A DNA stretch of 64,000 bases from Flagellimonas sediminis. Its GTDB lineage: Bacteria > Bacteroidota > Bacteroidia > Flavobacteriales > Flavobacteriaceae. Shown piece after piece: positions 1 to 8,097 of this stretch. Numbering within the stretch: the stretch's first letter is position 1; every line of letters begins with the position of its first letter. Made by a program: the position numbers and the translations under genes. A model generated the notes under the pieces. That model saw only the letters and a program-made list of their open reading frames with translations. It had not been told where the DNA came from and made no database searches. The DNA lies in the NCBI RefSeq assembly GCF_010500845.1, contig NZ_JAAAMI010000002.1, positions 186,001 to 250,000 on the forward strand, in the 5' to 3' direction.

Positions 1-2
1 TT

Positions 3-218
3 TTTGTAACCGGTATAAAAGATGAAGTGTTGGGTGAAAAACTGGTCCTTATAATAGAGGGTGGCCCTTTTCCTAAAGAGGAATTACTACAAGAGATCAA
101 GTCATTGGAAACCATTTCAAAATATGAGGTGCCCAAGGATGTTTACTTTGTAAAAACCTTTGTGGAAACGGCCACCCAAAAGATTCATCGCGATGAAACA
201 TTAAAATTAATCTTGTAA
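3..218 (+). CDS. AMP-binding acyl-CoA/acid ligase, C-terminal fragment (MenE-like), 5' end outside window
   Basis: Only the last 71 residues are visible; the frame is open to the left edge. The fragment starts FVTGIKDEVLGEKLVL, which matches the G-x-x-D-x-x-x-G-E strand of the small C-terminal domain of the ANL (acyl-CoA synthetase) superfamily. Near the end, TATQKIHRDETL corresponds to the conserved K-I-x-R motif carrying the catalytic lysine used for adenylation. Short flavobacterial MenE (O-succinylbenzoate-CoA ligase, menaquinone synthesis) ends in this style, but the substrate cannot be read from this domain alone. The next gene starts 32 nt downstream on the same strand without an evident promoter. 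Confidence 0.7.
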   Translation, partial: FVTGIKDEVLGEKLVLIIEGGPFPKEELLQEIKSLETISKYEVPKDVYFVKTFVETATQKIHRDETLKLIL

Positions 219-250
219 TTTAAGCATTCAAAACAACCAAAAATAACCCC

Positions 251-1597
251 ATGAGAAAAACCATCCAACTGATTTTTTTATTTGTTCCTTTTTCCTTTTT
301 TGCCCAAGAAATTTTGCCTGAAGTTGAACGGGCCCGTGTTGTGGATGAGATTTTGGAAGAACGTTTCAATACGCTTCTTCCTGAATTAATGGACCGTACT
401 GGTATTGACATGTGGGTTGTGATTTCAAGGGAATACAATGAAGATCCTGTTATCAAGACCATGTTGCCAGCTACTTGGTTGAATGCCAGGAGGCGTACCA
501 TTCTACTATTCTATAGAAACAAGGACAAAAACACAATTGATAAATTGGCGGTGGCCCGTTACAATGTAGGAAAGAGTATCATTTCTGCTTGGGACAAGGA
601 AAAGGAACCCGACCAATGGAAGCGTTTGATGGAATTGATAGAGGAACGCAATCCGAAGAAAATAGGGCTTAATTTCTCCAAGGACCATAATATAGCCGAT
701 GGTTTGGACAAAACGGATTATGATGAGTTCATGGCCAACCTTCCCAAAAAGTTTCACTCTAGGGTGGGGTCTGCTGAACAGTTGGCTGTACGTTGGATAG
801 AGACCCGTACCCCAAGGGAAATGGCCATTTTTGCCCAATTGACGGAAATTACACATAACATTGTTGCGGAAGCTTTCTCGGAAAAAATAATCACTCCTGG
901 CATTACCACTACCGATGATGTGGTATGGTGGATGCGCCAAAAAGTGACCGATCTTGGTTTGGAAACATGGTTTCATCCCACAGTGGATATCCAAAGAAAC
1001 AATGAAGGCTTGGTAAGCCACCTTACCTCTTTTTCAACAGGTGAAGCAGAAAAAGTGATCCTTCCAGGGGATTTGTTGCATTGCGATTTTGGAATCACCT
1101 ACCTAAGACTCAACACGGATTGCCAAGAAATGGGCTATGTTTTGCTGCCAGAAGAAAGGGAAGCTCCGGAGTTTTTGGTCAACGCCTTAAAGGATGGTAA
1201 CCGTGTGCAAGATTTCTTGACCCAGAACATGATCAAAGGAAGGGTAGGGAATGATATTTTGGCCAAATCCCTTCAAGCTGCCAAGGAGACTGGTCTTCGC
1301 CCTTCGATCTACACCCATCCGTTGGGTACTTATGGGCATTCCGCAGGAACAACCATTGGAATGTGGGATGCACAGGACGGTGTCATGAAGGATGATGGAG
1401 AAAACTATCCGCTTAACCCCAACACGGCGTATGCCATAGAACTGAATGCCACTGTGAACATTCCTGAATGGAACAGGGACATCCGTATCATGTTGGAAGA
1501 ACCTGGATTTTATGGGGAAGATGGCTTTAGATATGTAAATGGTAGGCAAACCGAAATGTTTCTCATTCCTAGACCCAAACCTCAATTGGGCAACTGA
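251..1597 (+). CDS. Secreted M24-family metallopeptidase (Xaa-Pro aminopeptidase-like)
   Basis: The 448-residue protein begins with a cleavable signal peptide (about residues 1-19, ending in FFAQ), so it should act in the periplasm. The C-terminal half has the pita-bread metallopeptidase fold, and all five expected metal ligands can be located: Asp in LLHCDFG, Asp in LNTDCQE, His in YGHSAG, Glu in AIELNA and Glu in RQTEMF. The N-terminal half (about 20-190) is the creatinase-like domain. Family members remove N-terminal residues, often before proline, using two Mn or Co ions. It lies 32 nt after the ligase gene and may be cotranscribed with it. I am confident of the family, less so of the exact specificity. 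Confidence 0.85.
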   Translation: MRKTIQLIFLFVPFSFFAQEILPEVERARVVDEILEERFNTLLPELMDRTGIDMWVVISREYNEDPVIKTMLPATWLNARRRTILLFYRNKDKNTIDKLAVARYNVGKSIISAWDKEKEPDQWKRLMELIEERNPKKIGLNFSKDHNIADGLDKTDYDEFMANLPKKFHSRVGSAEQLAVRWIETRTPREMAIFAQLTEITHNIVAEAFSEKIITPGITTTDDVVWWMRQKVTDLGLETWFHPTVDIQRNNEGLVSHLTSFSTGEAEKVILPGDLLHCDFGITYLRLNTDCQEMGYVLLPEEREAPEFLVNALKDGNRVQDFLTQNMIKGRVGNDILAKSLQAAKETGLRPSIYTHPLGTYGHSAGTTIGMWDAQDGVMKDDGENYPLNPNTAYAIELNATVNIPEWNRDIRIMLEEPGFYGEDGFRYVNGRQTEMFLIPRPKPQLGN

Positions 1598-1638
1598 TTT
1601 TTTCGTAAATTAGATAACCTATTAAACATCATGGTCTT

Positions 1639-3372
1639 ATGAGGTTATCTGTTTTACTTTTCGTTTTGTTATGTCCAGCAATTTTGACCTATGGTCAAAA
1701 ATCGATTAGTGGGCGTATTACCCATGAGGGGAGTGCTTTAAAAAATGTGAGTATCCAAAATCTTGCTTCGAGAGTATCAACAGCTTCTGACCAGAAGGGG
1801 ATGTATCAAATTTCAGCCCGGCCCAAGGAAGAGCTGCAGTTCACCTATATGGGTATGGACACCGTTTCCATCATTGTGGAAGATGTGACTAATATTTTGA
1901 ACATAAACATGCAGATGCAAGTGGAAGCGTTGGATGAAGTGGAAGTTGTAAGTGAAGTTGGGAAAAACAAACAACGCATCATGGAGCAACAATACCCCAC
2001 CAATGAAAACTTGATCCGGACCGCATTCGGTATCATAGACAAAGAAACCTTCGCTGGTCGTTTACCAATTTTAACAAGCAAGGACATGATCAGCAATCAT
2101 TACCATTTTGGTATGTTCTTAATGGGGAAGTTTGCCGGGTTGAATGTTGTAATTAATCCAGATTATACTTTTGATGTGTATTCTAGGAGCATGGGTTCCA
2201 TTATGGCCAAGAAACCTGCCATTTATGATATAGATGGTCAGATTTTTACCGAAGGACCTTCATGGCTAGACCCAAGTACTGTGGAACGAGTGGCACTGAT
2301 GCCAGGAATTATGGCTACCTCGCGTTATGGATCTATTGGAGCCGGAGGTGTAGTTGTGGTAAATACCAAAAATGGTACTTACAAACCAAAGGAGAAAGAA
2401 AATTATGATCAGGCGTTACTACGGAACAACTATGTAAAAGGGAGTGTTGTTTCCATTGATGGCAAGGAAGCACCCACATCAACATATGGTGAAAAACTTT
2501 GGAACAGTGGTTCATTACAAGAGGCCAAATTGACCTATGAACAGCATGGCAATGCATTCAAAAGTCACCCCTACTTTTTATTGGAAGCCTACCGTTATTT
2601 TTATGAGGAACGTAACGCGAAGGATTATGCGGATGGCATTTTAAATGATTTCATGAACATGTCCCAGGACAACCCGGTATATTTAAAGGCTATGGCCTAT
2701 GTGCTGGATGCCCAAGGTAGAGCGGAAACGGCCCATGACCTTTATAAAAGGATTTATACCCTGCGGCCGGATTACGCCCAAAGTTTTATTGATATGGCGA
2801 ACAGTTACCGAGATTTGAATAGACCGGAGTCGGCGGTTTCCCTTTACGCAAGACATTCTTATTTACTGGACGAAGGGATGCTGCCTAAGGATAGCCTAGA
2901 TCTGGCCGATATCATGAAGCGCGAAATGAACAATCTATTTACGTTGGAAAGCAGTTCCCTGAAAATCAAGCAACGGAAAAGCAATCCGGATGAAGCTTAT
3001 GCTACCAGATTGGTCTTTGAGTGGAACGATTCCGAAGCGGAATTCGATTTACAGTTTGTGAACCCGAACAACCAATTCTTCAATTGGAGACACACCATGG
3101 AAGAGATGCCGGAGCGTATCCGGTCTGAAAAGGAGCAAGGTTATTCCATGGCAGATTTTATATTGGATGATGAACTGCCGGGCATATGGAAGGTGAATGC
3201 CACCTATCATGGAAACAAGCAGGTCACGCCAACTTTCGTCAAAGCCATTATTTACAGAAATTATGGCAGTAAACTGCAAAGCAAGGAAACTAAAGTATTT
3301 CAATTGGGGACAAGGGACGTCAACCAACAACTTTTTACCTTGAACATATCTACAAGAGTGGTTCACAATTAA
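1639..3372 (+). CDS. Secreted CarboxypepD_reg / TonB-plug / TPR protein, paralogue A
   Basis: 577 residues with a signal peptide (about 1-19, ending LTYGQ). Order of parts: a carboxypeptidase regulatory-like beta-sandwich (about 20-95, SISGRITHEG through the LDEVEVV linker); a segment resembling a TonB-receptor plug (about 130-250, including RSMGSIMAKKPAIYDIDG and GAGGVVVVNTKNG); TPR-like helices (about 340-415); and a C-terminal domain with FEWNDSEAEFDLQFVNP. A TonB receptor would continue into a 500-residue beta-barrel; here there is none. The C-terminal domain recalls DUF2135 by pattern, an inference from memory. The next gene, 16 nt downstream, is a clear paralogue of the same layout. Function unknown; probably periplasmic or surface exposed. 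Confidence 0.75.
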   Translation: MRLSVLLFVLLCPAILTYGQKSISGRITHEGSALKNVSIQNLASRVSTASDQKGMYQISARPKEELQFTYMGMDTVSIIVEDVTNILNINMQMQVEALDEVEVVSEVGKNKQRIMEQQYPTNENLIRTAFGIIDKETFAGRLPILTSKDMISNHYHFGMFLMGKFAGLNVVINPDYTFDVYSRSMGSIMAKKPAIYDIDGQIFTEGPSWLDPSTVERVALMPGIMATSRYGSIGAGGVVVVNTKNGTYKPKEKENYDQALLRNNYVKGSVVSIDGKEAPTSTYGEKLWNSGSLQEAKLTYEQHGNAFKSHPYFLLEAYRYFYEERNAKDYADGILNDFMNMSQDNPVYLKAMAYVLDAQGRAETAHDLYKRIYTLRPDYAQSFIDMANSYRDLNRPESAVSLYARHSYLLDEGMLPKDSLDLADIMKREMNNLFTLESSSLKIKQRKSNPDEAYATRLVFEWNDSEAEFDLQFVNPNNQFFNWRHTMEEMPERIRSEKEQGYSMADFILDDELPGIWKVNATYHGNKQVTPTFVKAIIYRNYGSKLQSKETKVFQLGTRDVNQQLFTLNISTRVVHN

Positions 3373-3387
3373 AATCAAAGGTTTGGC

Positions 3388-5136
3388 ATGGGGAAGTATT
3401 TTAAAGCCATATTGGTATTTTTTACATGGATGGGCTGCGTTAATGCACAAAACACCATCTCTGGAAGAATAACGGATGGCACATCCAAATTATCCAATGT
3501 CCATGTTGTAAACCTAACTTCTGGATCTAAAACAAGTTCCGATCAAGAGGGATGGTATCAAATTTTGGCCCGGCCCAAGGACGAACTCCAATACACCTAC
3601 ATCGGTATGGACACCGTTTCCATTTTGGTGGAGGATGTTACCAAGATCTTGAACATAAAGATGAGCCTTCGGGTGGAGCAGTTGGACGAAGTGGTGGTTG
3701 AACAAAAGATAAGCAAGCAGAAAAGACTAGCAATGACCTACATCATGGATTCTTCCGTGGTGAATACTTCATTTGGGTGCATAAGTCCTGCTACCGTTGC
3801 CTATCATTTGAAAGTAATTGATGGTTCAGAGTTTACCCCTGGCTCCGATATTTTAAACGCCATTGCAAGTAGAAGATCGGGAATACGAGTGGGAACCATC
3901 GGTGATCCCAGTACCGGAGGATCCAGAAGAACCCTATTTATTAGGGGAATGGGTTCGTTAAGTTTTAGGACACCGGCCTTATTTGAAATTGATGGCAATA
4001 TTTTCAGTGATGCGCCCACATGGTTAGATGTTTCAATGGTTTTACGGGTTGGTATCATTCCGGGTATTCAGGCGGTTTGGCGCTACGGACATATAGCAAG
4101 TGGAGGCGTTGTGGTAATCAACACCAAGAATGGGGTCCACGGCCTTAGGGAAGAGAATGGTTCCAAACCTTATGATCAGGCAAGACTTAGAAACAATTTT
4201 GTGACAGGAAAAGTAGTTTCATCGGAGGATGCTAAAAATGAAGTGCCAAGTTATTTGCAAGCCATTCAGAATACTACATCGTTAACTCAGGCGGTCAATA
4301 CCGTTAACGAATATGAAAGATTGTATTTCAATGTGCCGTATTTCTATCTGGATTGTTATACCTTAATTTTTGATAAGTTTGGGGAAGATGTGGCTGATCA
4401 ATTCATGGAAGGAAACCTTGACCAGATTAAAGATAATGCAGTCTGGTTAAAGGCCCTAGCATATATTTACGAATCTCAGCGAAGATTTGATAAAGCCCAC
4501 ACAGTGTATAAAGAAGTATATGCCTTACGTCCGGAATACGCCCAGAGCTATATCGATATGGCCAATAGCTATCGCAATCTGGGATTGAAAGAGTCAGCCA
4601 CCTCATTATATGCAAGACATTCTTATCTGTTGGATGAAGGACTTTTAACAAAAGATAGTTTGGAATTATCAGAGATCATACAGCGGGAAATGGACAACCT
4701 CTTTGCCTTGGAGTCCCGTTCCGAGCAAATTCGCGAACGGAATGTTGACGGGATTGGCCCCTATACTACAAGACTGGTCTTTGAGTGGAACGATTCCGAA
4801 GCGGAATTTGATTTACAGTTTGTAAACCCACACAATCAATACTTTAATTGGAAGCATACCAATGAGGATATGCCGGAGCGTATCAGGTCAGAAAAGGAGC
4901 AAGGGTATTCCATGGCAGATTTTTTGTTGGACGATGCCTTACCAGGTACTTGGAAGGTAAATGTCACATATAACGGTAACAAGCAATTGACACCAAGCTA
5001 CCTCAAGGCGACCATATATAGAAATTATGGAAGCAGATTACAAACGAAGGACATTAAGGTTTTTCGAATGGGGCTAAAAGGTGCCAACCAATATTTGTTC
5101 GACCTAGATTTACCTTCCTCTGTAGTACAAAAGTAA
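3388..5136 (+). CDS. Secreted CarboxypepD_reg / TonB-plug / TPR protein, paralogue B
   Basis: 582 residues with a signal peptide ending CVNAQ, arranged like the preceding gene: regulatory-like domain (about 20-95), plug-like region with LFIRGMGSLSFRTPALFEID and ASGGVVVINTKNG, TPR-like helices (about 355-420), and the C-terminal EWNDSEAEFDLQFVNP domain. No beta-barrel follows. The N-terminal domain and the last 140 residues are nearly identical to paralogue A, while the middle (about 95-350) has diverged and this copy has the more canonical plug sequence. It lies 16 nt after paralogue A, so the two are probably one transcript. It converges with the carboxylase gene (3 nt apart) with no visible terminator hairpin. 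Confidence 0.75.
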   Translation: MGKYFKAILVFFTWMGCVNAQNTISGRITDGTSKLSNVHVVNLTSGSKTSSDQEGWYQILARPKDELQYTYIGMDTVSILVEDVTKILNIKMSLRVEQLDEVVVEQKISKQKRLAMTYIMDSSVVNTSFGCISPATVAYHLKVIDGSEFTPGSDILNAIASRRSGIRVGTIGDPSTGGSRRTLFIRGMGSLSFRTPALFEIDGNIFSDAPTWLDVSMVLRVGIIPGIQAVWRYGHIASGGVVVINTKNGVHGLREENGSKPYDQARLRNNFVTGKVVSSEDAKNEVPSYLQAIQNTTSLTQAVNTVNEYERLYFNVPYFYLDCYTLIFDKFGEDVADQFMEGNLDQIKDNAVWLKALAYIYESQRRFDKAHTVYKEVYALRPEYAQSYIDMANSYRNLGLKESATSLYARHSYLLDEGLLTKDSLELSEIIQREMDNLFALESRSEQIRERNVDGIGPYTTRLVFEWNDSEAEFDLQFVNPHNQYFNWKHTNEDMPERIRSEKEQGYSMADFLLDDALPGTWKVNVTYNGNKQLTPSYLKATIYRNYGSRLQTKDIKVFRMGLKGANQYLFDLDLPSSVVQK

Positions 5137-5139
5137 GTG

Positions 5140-6768
5140 TTAAACTTGCAGTACCCCTAAATTGAATTTCTTCTCTATTGGTGCATGATTGGCCGCCTCA
5201 ATGCCCATGGAAATCCACTTTCGGGTGTCCAAAGGATCTATGATGGCGTCCGTCCAAAGTCGGGCAGCAGCATAATACGGTGAAATTTGATTATCATACC
5301 GCTGTTTGACCTTGTCAAAAAGAGCTTTCTCTTTTTCAGGATCAAGTGGTTCCCCATTTTTTTCCAACGAGGCTTTCTCAATCTGCAACAATACTTTGGC
5401 TGCTGAATTACCGCTCATTACGGCAAGTTCCGCACTGGGCCAGGCCACAATTAACCGAGGGTCATAGGCTTTTCCGCACATGGCATAATTACCGGCCCCG
5501 TAACTGTTTCCAATCACAACGGTGAATTTGGGCACTACGGAATTGCTCACGGCATTCACCATTTTGGCACCATCTTTTATGATGCCTCCATGCTCGCTCT
5601 TGCTCCCCACCATAAATCCCGTAACATCTTGAAGGAACACCAATGGAATTTTCTTTTGATTGCAATTGGCAATAAACCGCGTAGCCTTGTCGGCAGAATC
5701 GGAATAGATTACGCCCCCAAATTGCATTTCGCCCTGTTTGGTTTTCACTACCTTTCGCTGATTGGCCACAATGCCCACGGCCCAACCATCGATACGGGCA
5801 TACCCCGTTAAGATGGTTTTGCCATAACCTTCTTTATACTGTTCAAATTCGGAATTGTCCACCAAACGTTTGATGATTTCCAACATGTCATACTGATCGC
5901 TCCTTGACGAGGGGAGAAGTCCGTAAATGTCTTCCGGATTGTCAATGGGCGATTTGGCTTGGATTCTATTGAAACCTGCTTTTTCAAAATCTCCGATCTT
6001 GTCAACAATATTTTTGATTCTGTCCAAAGCATCTTTGTCATCCTTGGCTTTGTAATCGGTAACTCCACTGATTTCGGAATGGGTTGTGGCCCCGCCAAGA
6101 GTTTCATTGTCTATGCTTTCTCCAATAGCGGCCTTTACCAGATAACTTCCTGCTAAAAAGATGCTTCCTGTTTTGTCAACAATAAGGGCTTCATCGCTCA
6201 TAATGGGCAAGTAGGCACCCCCGGCCACACAACTTCCCATGACTGCCGCTATTTGGGTAATGCCCATGCTACTCATAATGGCATTGTTCCTGAAAATGCG
6301 ACCAAAATGCTCCTTGTCTGGGAATATTTCATCCTGCATGGGAAGGTAGACCCCGGCACTGTCTACCAAATAAATGATGGGCAGTTTGTTTTCCATCGCA
6401 ATTTCCTGCGCCCTTAAATTCTTCTTTCCGGTTATAGGAAACCAGGCTCCTGCCTTAACAGTGGCATCGTTGGCGACCACCACACATTGTTTCCCTTTCA
6501 CATAGCCTATCTTCACTACGACACCTCCGGAAGGGCAGCCACCATGATCCGCATACATGCCATCACCTGCAAAAGCGCCAATTTCGATTGCAGGGGCATT
6601 TTTGTCGAACAAATAATCGATACGTTCCCGGGCCGTCATTTTACCTTGGGCGTGGAGTTTTTCAATCCGCTTTTTACCGCCACCGAGTTTCACTTCGGCC
6701 AGTCTTCTACGCAACTCGGAGAGCTTAAGTTTATTATGGTCTTCGTTTTTATTGAAGGTAAGGTCCAT
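5140..6768 (-). CDS. Acyl-CoA carboxylase carboxyltransferase (beta) subunit, methylcrotonyl-CoA carboxylase type
   Basis: 542 residues spanning the two crotonase-like carboxyltransferase halves. Features typical of the MCC/PCC beta family are VDSAGVYLPMQDEIFPDKEH, MGSCVAGGAYLPIMSDE and, in the C-terminal half, DVTGFMVGSKSEHGGIIKDG. The enzyme moves a carboxyl group from carboxybiotin to an acyl-CoA. The FPD..HFGR.F pattern favours 3-methylcrotonyl-CoA (leucine breakdown) over propionyl-CoA, by analogy with known MCC beta chains. No biotin carboxylase subunit is next door, so the alpha partner must be elsewhere. The start has a TATCTTTA box about 26 nt upstream on the reverse strand (6794-6801), sharing a 62-nt gap with the divergent oxidoreductase promoter. 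Confidence 0.88.
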   Translation of the reverse strand: MDLTFNKNEDHNKLKLSELRRRLAEVKLGGGKKRIEKLHAQGKMTARERIDYLFDKNAPAIEIGAFAGDGMYADHGGCPSGGVVVKIGYVKGKQCVVVANDATVKAGAWFPITGKKNLRAQEIAMENKLPIIYLVDSAGVYLPMQDEIFPDKEHFGRIFRNNAIMSSMGITQIAAVMGSCVAGGAYLPIMSDEALIVDKTGSIFLAGSYLVKAAIGESIDNETLGGATTHSEISGVTDYKAKDDKDALDRIKNIVDKIGDFEKAGFNRIQAKSPIDNPEDIYGLLPSSRSDQYDMLEIIKRLVDNSEFEQYKEGYGKTILTGYARIDGWAVGIVANQRKVVKTKQGEMQFGGVIYSDSADKATRFIANCNQKKIPLVFLQDVTGFMVGSKSEHGGIIKDGAKMVNAVSNSVVPKFTVVIGNSYGAGNYAMCGKAYDPRLIVAWPSAELAVMSGNSAAKVLLQIEKASLEKNGEPLDPEKEKALFDKVKQRYDNQISPYYAAARLWTDAIIDPLDTRKWISMGIEAANHAPIEKKFNLGVLQV

Positions 6769-6816
6769 TTTTGTCCAAATTCGTTTAGTCGGCTAAAGAT
6801 AAGGAGTTATAATCAT

Positions 6817-6824
6817 TACTTTTG
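6817..6824 (+). promoter_or_regulatory. Bacteroidota -7 box (TACTTTTG) of the Gfo/Idh gene
   Basis: TACTTTTG matches TAnnTTTG exactly and ends 6 nt before the ATG at 6831, implying a leaderless or near-leaderless transcript. No clear TTG -33 element is seen at the expected distance. Confidence 0.6.
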
Positions 6825-6830
6825 GGATAT

Positions 6831-7814
6831 ATGAAAAGCAAAATCAAATGGGGCGTTGTTGGCCCAGGTAAAATAGCACGAAAATTTGCATCGGACTTGA
6901 AACTGGTCCATGAAGCCGAACTCACAGCAGTAGGCTCCCGAAATTTAAAGAGGGCACAGGAGTTTGCCGATGAATTTGATGTGCCACACGTTTTTGGCAG
7001 TTATGAAGAACTGTTTCAATCTCCCGAAGTAGATGTACTCTATGTCGCCACCCCGCATAATTTTCACAAGGACTTGGCCATTAGGGCCATGGAAAATGGC
7101 AAACATGTACTCTGCGAGAAACCTTTGGGCATCAGTAGGGCAGAAGTAACGGAAATGTTGGCTGCATCCAAACAAAACAATGTTTTCTTGATGGAAGCCA
7201 TGTGGTCCCGTTTTAACCCCACCATTCAAAAAGTAAAGCAAATGGTAGATGATGGTGAGCTCGGTAAACTGGCCTATCTGCATGCGGATTTTGCTTTTTA
7301 CGCCTTGGATAGAGGTTTGGATTCCAGATTATTGAACCCTGAGTTGGCTTCTGGTTCTGTGCTGGATATTGGAATCTATCCCATTTTCCTTTCATATCTA
7401 TTATTGGGGATGCCTGATAAGATTCTGGCCACCTCCAATTTCCATCCCAATGGAACAGAGCTGCAGACCAGTATGATTTTTGATTACGAACAAGCACAAG
7501 CGGTATTGTATTCCGGTCTGACCAGTCGGTCCAGCATGATTGCGGAAATATCATGTACCGATGGTGAATTGTTATTGAATTCCAGATGGCATGAAGCAGA
7601 TGGTTACAAACTGGTAAAGGAAGGGGAGGAACAAGAATTTTCCATGCCGCTGACAGGGATTGGCTACTACTATGAAATCTTGGAAGTAAACAAATGTCTC
7701 AAGGAAGAAAAGATTGAAAGTGACCTTTGGTCACACCAAAACAGCTTGGATTTGTCCGAATTATTGGATACGGTCCGCGAAAAATGTAGGATAAAATTCC
7801 CTTTTGAAACATAA
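6831..7814 (+). CDS. Gfo/Idh/MocA family NAD(P)-dependent oxidoreductase
   Basis: 327 residues. The N-terminal Rossmann fold shows GVVGPGKIARKFASDL (about 8-23), and the family motif CEKPLGIS (about 94-101) follows. The C-terminal half is the alpha/beta domain that shapes the sugar or cyclitol site. Family members oxidise or reduce sugars, inositols and dihydrodiols; this short form resembles trans-1,2-dihydrobenzene-1,2-diol dehydrogenase-like proteins. The start is taken as the ATG at 6831, although the frame is open back to a TTG at 6822, because that TTG lies within the -7 promoter box (6817-6824). The mRNA therefore probably has almost no leader. Confidence 0.87.
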   Translation: MKSKIKWGVVGPGKIARKFASDLKLVHEAELTAVGSRNLKRAQEFADEFDVPHVFGSYEELFQSPEVDVLYVATPHNFHKDLAIRAMENGKHVLCEKPLGISRAEVTEMLAASKQNNVFLMEAMWSRFNPTIQKVKQMVDDGELGKLAYLHADFAFYALDRGLDSRLLNPELASGSVLDIGIYPIFLSYLLLGMPDKILATSNFHPNGTELQTSMIFDYEQAQAVLYSGLTSRSSMIAEISCTDGELLLNSRWHEADGYKLVKEGEEQEFSMPLTGIGYYYEILEVNKCLKEEKIESDLWSHQNSLDLSELLDTVREKCRIKFPFET

Positions 7815-7832
7815 TCTTGGGCTTTACCTTTG
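7804..7832 (+). promoter_or_regulatory. Bacteroidota promoter TTG-N18-TACCTTTG
   Basis: TTG at 7804-7806 and TACCTTTG at 7825-7832 are separated by 18 nt, a full match to the Bacteroidota sigma consensus. It lies across the 3' end of the oxidoreductase gene and drives the small membrane protein at 7881, and possibly ettA after it. Confidence 0.7.
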
Positions 7833-7880
7833 CATTATTTCAATTTTTACGATATTTGAACCTCTTCAGAACTACAGAAA

Positions 7881-8063
7881 ATGGGAATGAACAAGAACAC
7901 AGTGCTCGCATGGGCCACATGGATTATGATTTTTGTGGGAATAGGAATGATAGCACTTGGGGCATTCAAATACGATGAAGTGGCAGGATACGGTTTTGGG
8001 GCTGTCGGCATTGGTTTTTTTGCCGTGGCCTGGGTATTCAATGCACTTAAGGGTAGGGTGTAG
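7881..8063 (+). CDS. Small two-helix membrane protein, CAL67264 family
   Basis: 60 residues with two hydrophobic stretches (about 8-27 and 35-56), a short loop FKYDEVAGYG and a basic tail KGRV. This layout, with the WATWIMIFVGIGMIALGAFK helix, fits the small flavobacterial family known as CAL67264; I recognise the family but know no function. It has its own well-formed promoter at 7804-7832 and ends 34 nt before ettA, with no terminator between, so it may be the first gene of an ettA transcript. A second in-frame ATG at 7887 is an alternative start. Confidence 0.7.
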   Translation: MGMNKNTVLAWATWIMIFVGIGMIALGAFKYDEVAGYGFGAVGIGFFAVAWVFNALKGRV

Positions 8064-8097
8064 GCTCAATTTTTCATAACACTTTAATTACAACCAA

